Part shown: positions 15,845 to 22,770 of the stretch, one piece after another
Layout: every line of letters begins with the position of its first letter
Numbering within the stretch: the stretch's first letter is position 1
Source: Ignavibacteriales bacterium
Lineage (GTDB): Bacteria; Bacteroidota; Ignavibacteria; Ignavibacteriales; Ignavibacteriaceae
Length of the DNA stretch: 22,770 bases
Assembly: GCA_020061995.1 (NCBI GenBank)
Contig: JAGUXE010000332.1
Span: 1 to 22,770, forward strand
Reading direction: 5' to 3'
The notes under the pieces: model-generated
What the model saw: the letters and a program-made list of their open reading frames with translations, nothing else
Told to the model about the DNA's origin: nothing
Database searches by the model: none
Position numbers and translations under genes: made by a program

Positions 15845-16792
15845 TTGGAGTTATCAAGAAAAAAGAAAGATGTTTCAGGATTCCTGTTTATCAATTTTAC
15901 CAGGTTCTTATTCTTTTTTTTAATTCTGATATTATTTGTTTTGATCGGAAAAATTTTCATTGAAGGAATCGGTATAATTAGCTTTGAATTTATATTCGAT
16001 TCACCTAAAAATAACATGACCGAAGGGGGAATTGGTCCGGCAATTTTCGGTACTATTGCAGTAACCGTTTTTATGGTAATATTTGCAGTTCCACTCGGAG
16101 TATTCGCAGCAATTTATTTAAGTGAATATGCAAAAGATTCTTTCTTCTATCGGATAATAAGAACTTCAATAAATAACCTTGCCGGTATTCCCTCAATAGT
16201 TTTTGGTTTGTTTGGATTAGGTTTTTTCATACTTTTTGTAGGAAAAAATTTAGACAATGTACTTGAAACAGGTTTACTATTTGGACAGCCTGCACTGCTT
16301 TGGGCATCTTCAACGCTCGCTGTATTAGTTCTACCTATAGTTATCGTCTCAACCTTAGAAGCATTGAATTCTGTCCCCAAAAGTCATCGTGATGCTTCGT
16401 ACGGATTAGGAGCTTCTAAATGGCAAACGATAAAAAGTGTTGTACTTCCGCAGGCTAGACCTGGAATTTTAACTGGAACAATTTTAGCGATAAGTCGTGG
16501 TGTTGGTGAGACTGCTCCAATTTTATTTCTTGGCTGTGCATTTTTCTTACCGAATTTACCTGTTGCAGATTTATGTATTGGAGACTATTGTATTCCGATG
16601 ATTAATCCGACCGAACAATTTATGTATCTTGCTTATCATATTTTTATTTTGGCAACACAATCATCAAATCCAACTAAAACACTACCGTTACAGTATGGAG
16701 CAACATTGGTATTAATTGCTTTGACAATTATTTTGAATATTACGGCAATTATATTTAGATATAAATTTAGAAAAACTCTTGGGAGAAATTGA
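15845..16792 (+). CDS. pstA: Phosphate ABC transporter permease PstA
   Basis: This 315-residue permease has six predicted spans, with the first at about 19-42. The coupling loop is EALNSVPKSHRDASYGLGAS followed by KWQTIKSVVLP (172-201), and ISRGVGETAPILFLG (216-230) distinguishes PstA from PstC. The start is TTG, with CAAAGGAA about seven bases upstream as ribosome site, and it directly follows the pstC stop by 14 bases. No ATG occurs before the conserved region. The short periplasmic insert with two cysteines (LCIGDYCI, 243-250) between late spans could form a disulphide; that is an inference. Confidence 0.95.
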   Translation: MELSRKKKDVSGFLFINFTRFLFFFLILILFVLIGKIFIEGIGIISFEFIFDSPKNNMTEGGIGPAIFGTIAVTVFMVIFAVPLGVFAAIYLSEYAKDSFFYRIIRTSINNLAGIPSIVFGLFGLGFFILFVGKNLDNVLETGLLFGQPALLWASSTLAVLVLPIVIVSTLEALNSVPKSHRDASYGLGASKWQTIKSVVLPQARPGILTGTILAISRGVGETAPILFLGCAFFLPNLPVADLCIGDYCIPMINPTEQFMYLAYHIFILATQSSNPTKTLPLQYGATLVLIALTIILNITAIIFRYKFRKTLGRN

Positions 16793-16814
16793 TAACAATC
16801 GGTTTTATTAAACT

Positions 16815-17573
16815 ATGAAAGATGTAAAAATTTCGATTAAGGACCTTAATCTCTATTATGGTACCAAACAAGCACTAAAGAATATTTCATTAAATATTCC
16901 TTCAAAACAAGTCACCGCCTTTATCGGTCCTTCGGGATGTGGTAAATCAACTTTCTTGAGGACATTAAATCGAATGAATGATTTAATTGATTCAGTTAAT
17001 ATTACCGGTGAAGTTTTAATTGATGGAATAGAAATTTATGATAAATCACTTGATGTTGTTAATCTTCGAAAAAGAGTTGGAATGGTTTTTCAAAAGTCAA
17101 ATCTTTTTCCGAAAACTATTTATGAAAATTTAGTTTTCGGATTGCGACTTAATGGGATTAGCGATAAAAATACTCTTCTTGAAACTGCTGAAATCACTTG
17201 TAAACAGGCAGCAATATGGGATGAAGTTAAAGATCGTCTAAATGAACCTGCTTTAAGTCTGTCTGGTGGACAATAACAAAGGCTTTGCATCGCAAGAGCT
17301 CTTGCAGTTAAACCTGAAATTCTATTAATGGATGAACCTGCAAGTGCGCTTGATCCTATTTCTACCGCCAAGATTGAAGAACTTATTCATGATCTAAAAA
17401 CTAAATATACAATCGTTATTGTAACTCATAATATGCAGCAAGCTGCAAGAGTTAGTGATTTAACAGCTTTTTTCTATATTGGTGAATTAATTGAATATGA
17501 TAAAACTGCAAAAATATTTACAAATCCTTCATTGAAGCAAACTGAGGATTATGTAACAGGAAGATTCGGCTAA
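16815..17573 (+). pseudogene. pstB: Phosphate ABC transporter ATPase PstB, interrupted by one in-frame TAA
   Basis: The frame spans 252 codons plus the final stop, the normal PstB length, and reads as an intact ATPase except for TAA at 17274-17276 (codon 154). Before it lie Walker A GPSGCGKS (38-45), Q-loop VFQKSNLFP (91-99) and signature LSGGQ (149-153). After it, in the same frame, come [10 protein letters not shown] (155-164), Walker B ILLMDEP (169-175) and switch histidine H205. PstB proteins read [16 protein letters not shown], so TAA takes the place of the second Gln, one C-to-T change from CAA. Normal termination gives a 153-residue piece without Walker B. The ATG at 17328 encodes Met172 inside Walker B, has no ribosome site, and cannot yield a working ATPase. 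Causes could be a recent nonsense mutation, sequence error or readthrough. Confidence 0.9.
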
Positions 17574-17600
17574 AAATTTAAATTGTTAAAGGATTAAATT

Positions 17601-18302
17601 ATGGATCGTCATTTCGACATTCAACTTGAAAAACTCAAGACAAAAATTATTAGAATGTGCAGTCTTGTTGATGAACAAGTTGAATTTGTAATTAAAGCTT
17701 TGGAAGAGGAAAATACTGACCTTGCAAAATTTGTTATCGAGCGAGATGCTAAAGTTGATAAATACGATTTAAAGATAGATAAAATTTGTCAAAAAATATT
17801 TGCTTTAAATCAGCCCGTTGCAATGGATCTTCGTTTAATAATGTCAGCATTAACAATTAACACTAACCTTGAGAGAATTGGAGATATTGCTGTAAGCATT
17901 GCAAGGAATTTTTTAATCTCCGGGAAAAAACCCGAATTTTATAATAGATTAAAAATTAACGCGATGTCACTCGTTGTTAAGGAAATGATTAAAAATGCAA
18001 TTGATTCATTCATAGAGAGTAACGCAAAATTAGCACAAAAGGTTATCTCAACAGATGACATACTTGACCAAATGAATGCTGATAATCATAAAATCTTAAT
18101 CGAAATAATGAAAGAAGATAAAAACAATATCGAACCTGCGGTTGCGTTTTTAGTGATTACAAGAATGATAGAAAGAATGGGAGACCATGCTACAAATATT
18201 GCTGAAGATGTTTATTTTATAGTTGAAGCGCAAATGATTAAACATAATTATGAAAAATACATTTTCAATAATGATGTGAAGGAAGAAGAGGAAGAAGATT
18301 AA
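17601..18302 (+). CDS. phoU: Phosphate transport system regulator PhoU
   Basis: This 233-residue protein is two repeats of a three-helix bundle. Each has the family's metal-binding helix: NLERIGDIAVSIARN in the first half and ERMGDHATNIAEDVYF in the second; AMDLRLIMSAL is also typical. PhoU links the Pst transporter to the PhoR kinase, damping the phosphate-starvation response and transport. A good ribosome site (TTAAAGGATTAAATT) precedes the ATG, 27 bases after pstB. The C-terminus ends in an unusual acidic run (KEEEEED). The gene is convergent with a TetR-type gene only five bases away, and no terminator is visible between them. Confidence 0.96.
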   Translation: MDRHFDIQLEKLKTKIIRMCSLVDEQVEFVIKALEEENTDLAKFVIERDAKVDKYDLKIDKICQKIFALNQPVAMDLRLIMSALTINTNLERIGDIAVSIARNFLISGKKPEFYNRLKINAMSLVVKEMIKNAIDSFIESNAKLAQKVISTDDILDQMNADNHKILIEIMKEDKNNIEPAVAFLVITRMIERMGDHATNIAEDVYFIVEAQMIKHNYEKYIFNNDVKEEEEED

Positions 18303-18307
18303 TAAGC

Positions 18308-18916
18308 TTAAGTATTCATTGAAGGGAATAATCGCCCAAAAAAATATAAATATCCATTAACACTATCTTCATAATTATTTGAGACATCTTCCAAAAACTC
18401 AAGTTCTTGCGTAAGAGGGATATTATAACTTTGCATTGTCAATGTCTTACTAAATTCAATATTCTTATCATCAGGAATGTCTTTTGCTACAGATGCAACG
18501 AACAATCTCACGATACTAATTTCTTTATAAACCAAAACATTTAATAATTCACGCTCAGATTCAAGTCTATTTTCGTAAAGGTTAATTTTTATCAACATAA
18601 AGATTAACGGAAAATTAATTTTTAGTTGAATTTTTGTGGAAATGTAAAGGCGTAATCGTTCCTTAAAGGTCATCTCGGAATTAGTTAAAATGGAGTTTAA
18701 TGTTTCCATCAGCTGATTAATCTCATAATTAACAGTGTCGCTGAAGAGTTCTAGTTTTGAATTAAAATAGTGATAAATTGTTGCTTTACCGATTCGCATA
18801 TCACGTGCAATTTCATCTAACGTAGTTTTATGCAATCCGTGTTTTGAAAATCGCTTCCGCGCAGCTAGAATTATTTCGTTTTTTCGGTTTTTCATCTTTG
18901 ACTCTAAAACTTTCAC
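18308..18916 (-). CDS. TetR/AcrR family transcriptional regulator
   Basis: The protein has up to 202 residues. The N-terminus is a TetR-type DNA-binding domain: IILAARKRFSKHGLHKTTLD, EIARDMRIGKATIYHYFNSK (about residues 15-54), with the recognition helix at KATIYHYF. The C-terminal ligand domain is diverged and does not indicate a ligand. Two starts are possible: GTG at 18916 with a purine-rich AAAAAGAAAA before it, or ATG at 18895, seven codons later, with no clear ribosome site. It is divergent from the peptidyl-prolyl isomerase gene across 117 bases, so it may regulate itself or that gene; no convincing long operator is visible. Confidence 0.9.
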   Translation of the reverse strand: MKVLESKMKNRKNEIILAARKRFSKHGLHKTTLDEIARDMRIGKATIYHYFNSKLELFSDTVNYEINQLMETLNSILTNSEMTFKERLRLYISTKIQLKINFPLIFMLIKINLYENRLESERELLNVLVYKEISIVRLFVASVAKDIPDDKNIEFSKTLTMQSYNIPLTQELEFLEDVSNNYEDSVNGYLYFFGRLFPSMNT

Positions 18917-18974
18917 TTTTCTTTTTCGTAAAAATAGTAATAAACAGATTAAATTTACTTTGCTTTTTTTGCCA

Positions 18975-19004
18975 GTTGTGTCTATTTTTATAATCTTAAA
19001 TTTT
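18975..19004 (+). promoter_or_regulatory. Weak candidate promoter for the peptidyl-prolyl isomerase gene
   Basis: GTTG (18975-18978) is followed after 18 bases by TAAATTTT (18997-19004), seven of eight to TAnnTTTG. The short spacer and imperfect -7 box make this tentative. A second near match, TTACTTTG at 18955-18962, lacks a -33 partner. Confidence 0.3.
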
Positions 19005-19033
19005 AATATAACAGATCTGGAGAGAATAATATT

Positions 19034-21121
19034 ATGGCTATGATGGCCAAGATGAGAGATTTAGCACCGGCATTTATAATTACTGTCGGAGTATTGTTTG
19101 TATTGTTTATGGTTATTTCTGATTCAAATGTTCTTGAAGCGTTTGGAGGAAGAACCAACAATATTGCATCAATTAACGGAACAGATATTACATATCAAGA
19201 TTTTATGACCTACATTGATAGAGCAAGGGAAAATCAGAAAGCTCAAACTGGTCAGGATGTTGATGAAGAGAATATGGAACAGTTTCGAGATCAGGTTTGG
19301 GACGCTGTAGTTACCCAAACATTAACTGAACAGGCGCTTAAGAAATTAGGCATAACGGTTTCAGATGAAGAAATACGAGAAGTTATTCTCGGAGAAAATC
19401 CACCCGAATTTCTTAAAAGAAATTTTATTGACTCAACAGGAAAATTCAATCGAGAATTTTTTGAACAAGCTTTATTCGACCCTCGAAATAAAGAAGCTCT
19501 ACTTCAGGCAGAAGAAGCTGTACGTCAAACTTTACTAAGTCAAAAATTAGAAAGCACATTATACGCCACCATTACTGTAAGCGAAGCAGAAATAAAACAA
19601 CGCTTTATTGATCAAAATATAAAAATGACGGCTGATTGGGTTATCGTTGATGTGAATTCTATTCCGGATTCAACTGCAACAGTTACAGATTCGGAGTTAA
19701 GTAAATATTATAAAGAAAATCCGGATAAATTTAGTGTTGAGGCTCAACGTAAATTAAAATATGTTAATTTCAAATTAGCTCCATCCAGAAAAGATAGCAA
19801 TGCTGTCCTTCAAAATCTACAGAATGTTATGGAGAGACTTAAATCTGACACAACTGATTTTAAATCTTATGTTGATATTTATTCTGAAACACCTTATAGT
19901 CGTGACACTGTCTCAATTGAGTCTCTACCTGCTAGCGTTGGTTCAGAAATAGTTAAAGCATCTTTGGGAACAATAATAGGTCCAGTTACCACACCTCAAG
20001 GCTATGGAATTTACAAGTTGATAGGGACTTCCCCCTCAACAGAAGTTTTAGCAAAAGCTTCCCATGTATTAGTTCAGTCAACTGGTGATGATGCCAAGGA
20101 TTTTGCAGAAGCAACTCAGATTTACGAAGATTTAATTAAGGGAGCAAATTTTGCTAGTATTGCCATACAAAAATCTAAAGATCCCGGAAGCGCTGCAAAT
20201 GGTGGGGATTTAGGTTGGTTTGGAAAGGGTAGAATGGTAAAAGAATTTGAAGATGCTTGCTTTAATGGTCCGGTGAATGTTGTTCAGAAACCTGTTAAGA
20301 CTACATACGGTTATCATATTATAAAAGTCACTGATAAAATTAACAGGAAGTTTATAGTCGAAAAAATTACAAATGCAGTAAAGTTTTCGGCAACCACCCG
20401 CGATGAAATTTTTAATCAAGCAACTGATTTTGCATATTTAGCTGAGAAAAATGGTTTTGAAAAGGAAGCAGAATTAGGGAAATATCAGATTAATGAATCA
20501 ACTCCTTTTAACAAAGATGTTTATGCTGTCCCAGGAATAGGTTACAATAAAGGTCTTGTTGATTTTGCTTTTGATAACGGGCAGAATACAGTTAGCGGTG
20601 TCTATAAAACTACTAATGGTTATACTGTTGTTTTAGTAAGTGAAATTATTAATGCTGGAATAAAGCCCTTCGAAGAAGTTAAAGCTGAGGTTGAAAACTC
20701 GGTTAAACGTGAAAAGAAGTTTGAGAAAGCTCTTAATATCACCAAGAATATAAAATCCAAAGTTGGTAATGATTTATCAAGGGCGAAAGATATTTATTCT
20801 TTTGCCAGATATGACACTTCGGTTAGCTTTACAACTGCAGGTTCAATTCCAAAATTGGGAGTTGAGTATGCCGTTAGTGCTACTGCCTTTGAACAAAAAG
20901 TTAACACAGTCTCCGAACCTGTAAGAGGATTAAGAGGTTATTACTTAATCAGAACTTTGTCAAGGACTGAATTTGATAAAAATGCATTTTCTATGCAAAG
21001 AAATTCATTGAGAGATAATTTGTATCAAGAAAAAAAGAATTCTTATTATCAACAATGGATTGCTAATTTGAAGGAAACTGCAAAAATAACAGATAACAGG
21101 CATATCTTTTTTGGTCGTTAA
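19034..21121 (+). CDS. PpiD/SurA-type membrane-anchored peptidyl-prolyl cis-trans isomerase
   Basis: This 695-residue protein has the PpiD plan. A single N-terminal membrane anchor (about 11-29) is followed by a SurA-N-like helical chaperone domain (about 45-200). A parvulin rotamase domain lies at about 341-435, from ASHVLVQ through GGDLGWFGKGRMV to YGYHIIKVTD. Regions before (236-332, ending TPQGYGIYKLIG) and after (about 500-550, ending TTNGYTVVLVSEI) end in similar strands and may be degenerate parvulin-like modules. It probably helps fold outer-membrane or secreted proteins in the periplasm. GGAGAG precedes the ATG at good spacing. A strong terminator follows, so it is a single-gene unit divergent from the TetR-type gene. 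Confidence 0.9.
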   Translation: MAMMAKMRDLAPAFIITVGVLFVLFMVISDSNVLEAFGGRTNNIASINGTDITYQDFMTYIDRARENQKAQTGQDVDEENMEQFRDQVWDAVVTQTLTEQALKKLGITVSDEEIREVILGENPPEFLKRNFIDSTGKFNREFFEQALFDPRNKEALLQAEEAVRQTLLSQKLESTLYATITVSEAEIKQRFIDQNIKMTADWVIVDVNSIPDSTATVTDSELSKYYKENPDKFSVEAQRKLKYVNFKLAPSRKDSNAVLQNLQNVMERLKSDTTDFKSYVDIYSETPYSRDTVSIESLPASVGSEIVKASLGTIIGPVTTPQGYGIYKLIGTSPSTEVLAKASHVLVQSTGDDAKDFAEATQIYEDLIKGANFASIAIQKSKDPGSAANGGDLGWFGKGRMVKEFEDACFNGPVNVVQKPVKTTYGYHIIKVTDKINRKFIVEKITNAVKFSATTRDEIFNQATDFAYLAEKNGFEKEAELGKYQINESTPFNKDVYAVPGIGYNKGLVDFAFDNGQNTVSGVYKTTNGYTVVLVSEIINAGIKPFEEVKAEVENSVKREKKFEKALNITKNIKSKVGNDLSRAKDIYSFARYDTSVSFTTAGSIPKLGVEYAVSATAFEQKVNTVSEPVRGLRGYYLIRTLSRTEFDKNAFSMQRNSLRDNLYQEKKNSYYQQWIANLKETAKITDNRHIFFGR

Positions 21122-21136
21122 TGGCTTTTAATATTT

Positions 21137-21170
21137 ATCCCTCTTCATTAATTTGAAGAGGGATTTTTTA
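21137..21170 (+). terminator. Rho-independent terminator after the peptidyl-prolyl isomerase gene
   Basis: ATCCCTCTTCA (21137-21147) pairs perfectly with TGAAGAGGGAT (21154-21164) across a six-base loop and is followed by a run of T residues. It starts 16 bases after the stop codon. Confidence 0.88.
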
Positions 21171-21237
21171 TTTTAAATTGAACTATTCTTATCGAAAATC
21201 TCCAATGATTTTTATGTTAATTACTTAATTCTATCAG

Positions 21238-21780
21238 ATGAAAACTAAAACAATTTTTCTGACCGGATTCATGGGCTCCGGGAAAACAACTCTCGGTCAA
21301 ATTCTGGCAAATTCGATAGGGTGGGATTTTATTGATTTGGATAAAGAAATTGAGACAAAATTTAAACTGAAAATTGCTGAGATATTCAAACTGCATGGGG
21401 AAAAGTATTTTAGGGAAATTGAATCAGAAACCCTCATCGACGTTTGTAGATTAAATAACACTATCATTTCGCTTGGTGGAGGAACAATCACAATCCCGGA
21501 GAATCTGAGATTGATAAAAGATTCAGGTAAGACTATTTATATTAAAAGTAGTCCTGAAGATATTTATTTCAGATTAAGATATAAAACTAATAGACCACTT
21601 TTTCAGGGAATGGATAATAAACTTCTCTCGAAAGAAGAAGCAATTGCACGTATAAAACAGATGATAGCTGAAAGAGAGAAATTCTATTCCACTGCGGATC
21701 TTACTTTTAATGTAGAAAAAACGGAAGTTGGGAAAGCTGTGGATCTACTAGTAAAATTGATTTATAAAAAATTTTTATGA
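21238..21780 (+). CDS. aroK: Shikimate kinase
   Basis: Shikimate kinase phosphorylates shikimate at the 3-hydroxyl with ATP in the aromatic amino acid pathway. The 180-residue protein shows P-loop GFMGSGKTT (10-18), FIDLDKEIE (31-39) with the metal and shikimate aspartates, FRE (58-60), the shikimate-binding GGG (80-82) and the lid RP (119-120) with AEREKFY (144-150). The length is normal. There is no strong ribosome site before the ATG. The stop overlaps the GAGGG ribosome site of aroB, seven bases before the aroB start, so the two are one operon and probably translationally coupled. Confidence 0.95.
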   Translation: MKTKTIFLTGFMGSGKTTLGQILANSIGWDFIDLDKEIETKFKLKIAEIFKLHGEKYFREIESETLIDVCRLNNTIISLGGGTITIPENLRLIKDSGKTIYIKSSPEDIYFRLRYKTNRPLFQGMDNKLLSKEEAIARIKQMIAEREKFYSTADLTFNVEKTEVGKAVDLLVKLIYKKFL

Positions 21781-21787
21781 GGGAATC

Positions 21788-22770
21788 GTGAAAAAACTAA
21801 AAATTGAACTTGTGAATAAAACCTCTAGAATTTTAATTGATAAAAATATTGTGTTAACGGAAGTTACTAAACTCAAGAAAAGTGATTCAATTAAAAGTGT
21901 TTTTATTGTTATAGATAAAAATGTGAGCCGCCTTTATCCTTCATTGATTAATTTTTTTAAGAATGAATTTGAGAAAGTTGCATTTTACAACTTTAATTCA
22001 AATGAAGTGAACAAATCATTAAACAGCGTTGAACAAATACTAATAAAACTATCAAAGGAGAATTTTGGAAGAGATTCATGGTTGATCAGTATTGGAGGAG
22101 GAATTACAGGTGACATTGCAGGGTTTGCAGCCTCTATTTATATGCGCGGTATTAAGCTTATTCAGATTCCCACAACTCTTTTAGCTGCAGTTGATAGTTC
22201 AGTTGGTGGAAAAACGGGTGTTAATTTTTGCAATAAAAAGAATATCGTTGGCACATTCTATCAACCTGATTACATACTTATTGATTCAGAATTTTTTAAT
22301 ACTCTACCCAAGGATGAAATAATTTGCGGTTTGGGGGAAGTTATAAAATATGGTTATTTATATGATTCCAATCTTTATAAGTTTATTCATGAAAATATTG
22401 ATGGTTTAGTAAAATTGGACGCAATAGCAATCGAAAAAATAATTCATTATGCAATTAAAATTAAAGCGGCTATTGTTTCACAAGATGAAAAAGAAGAAAG
22501 CATACGAAAAGTTTTGAATTTGGGGCATACATTCGCTCATGCACTTGAAAGTAGCCTTAACTTTAATATTAAGCACGGTGAAGCAGTAATTGCAGGGATT
22601 AGATGTTCACTTTTCCTTTCATACATAAAAGGTTTTCTCCATGAGAATGAATTATCAAATTTATTATCTTTAAGCCTTACTCTTAACCTAAATCCTTCAA
22701 AAATGAGATTTAAATATTCATCGGTTTATAAAGCGATGTTCTCAGATAAGAAAAACAGAAATGGTAAAAT
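21788..22770 (+). CDS. aroB: 3-dehydroquinate synthase (3' end beyond window)
   Basis: The frame starts at GTG 21788, seven bases after aroK and just behind a GAGGG ribosome site. It stays open for 327 codons to the window edge, so the gene is cut at its 3' end; full AroB is about 350-360 residues. The NAD-binding GGGITGDIAGFAAS (103-116), PTTLLAAVDSSVGGKTG (128-144) and the metal ligands E184 (GLGEVIKYG), H247 (NLGHTFAHALE) and H263 (KHGEAV) are all present. AroB turns DAHP into 3-dehydroquinate, upstream of the AroK step in the same pathway. Members are usually cytoplasmic and use NAD plus a divalent metal. Confidence 0.95.
   Translation, partial: MKKLKIELVNKTSRILIDKNIVLTEVTKLKKSDSIKSVFIVIDKNVSRLYPSLINFFKNEFEKVAFYNFNSNEVNKSLNSVEQILIKLSKENFGRDSWLISIGGGITGDIAGFAASIYMRGIKLIQIPTTLLAAVDSSVGGKTGVNFCNKKNIVGTFYQPDYILIDSEFFNTLPKDEIICGLGEVIKYGYLYDSNLYKFIHENIDGLVKLDAIAIEKIIHYAIKIKAAIVSQDEKEESIRKVLNLGHTFAHALESSLNFNIKHGEAVIAGIRCSLFLSYIKGFLHENELSNLLSLSLTLNLNPSKMRFKYSSVYKAMFSDKKNRNGK

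Noticed and set aside
17274..17276. Reassignment of TAA to glutamine in this organism
   Set aside because: Many other genes here, including phoH, ridA-type, pstS, phoU and the isomerase gene, end correctly at TAA at the expected family length.
16815..17573. Treating the two pstB pieces (16815-17276 and 17328-17573) as two separate genes
   Set aside because: They are one reading frame with only a single stop between them, the second piece would start in the middle of Walker B without a ribosome site, and neither half could work as an ABC ATPase.
1..22770. CRISPR array, tRNA, rRNA, insertion sequence or defence system
   Set aside because: No regularly spaced repeats, no cloverleaf-like conserved tRNA arms, no transposase or nuclease motifs were seen on either strand.

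Overview
The window is AT-rich bacterial chromosome with a dense layout of ordinary housekeeping and envelope genes. The gene content (KDO synthesis, Lpt lipopolysaccharide export with an OstA-like protein, LysM and lipoprotein envelope genes) indicates a Gram-negative, diderm organism. Several intergenic regions carry promoter elements of the Bacteroidota type (TTG-like -33 box, TAnnTTTG -7 box). Together this suggests the Bacteroidota/Chlorobiota/Ignavibacteriota group, perhaps an Ignavibacteria-like lineage; the lineage is an inference. I see no tRNA, rRNA, CRISPR array, transposase or phage gene.

Layout. 1-1022: the 3' end of an unrecognised gene, then radC. 1023-2280: a promoter, a small coiled-coil lipoprotein, a secreted coiled-coil LysM protein and a terminator. 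2287-4547: phoH, convergent mazG, and a RidA-family gene divergent from mazG. 4593-11303: a long co-directional run of membrane acyltransferase-like gene, ruvB, kdsA, kdsD, lptC, lptA/ostA-like and lptB, ending at a strong hairpin terminator shared with the opposite strand. 11352-13664 (minus): a sodium:solute symporter with a soluble C-terminal tail, preceded in the same operon by a 70-residue two-helix membrane protein. 13665-13904: a divergent regulatory region with a promoter for the symporter operon and a Pho-box-like repeat plus one or two promoters for pst. 13905-18302: pstS-pstC-pstA-pstB-phoU. 18308-18916 (minus): a TetR-type regulator. 19034-21121: a PpiD/SurA-type periplasmic peptidyl-prolyl isomerase with a terminator. 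21238-22770: aroK and the start of aroB, which runs off the window.

How the genes work together. kdsA and kdsD make KDO precursors for the lipopolysaccharide inner core, and lptC, the OstA-like protein and lptB export the finished molecule. The pst operon takes up phosphate, with PhoU as its negative signalling partner. aroK and aroB belong to the shikimate pathway.

The main surprise is pstB. Its reading frame is intact and full-length, but one TAA codon replaces the glutamine after the ABC signature LSGGQ. Everything downstream ([10 protein letters not shown], Walker B, H-loop) continues in the same frame. It is a fresh nonsense mutation, a sequence error, or a readthrough site. The second notable point is a TTAACA-N5-TTAACA direct repeat placed where the -33 box of the pst promoter should be. 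I found no clear new multi-gene system.
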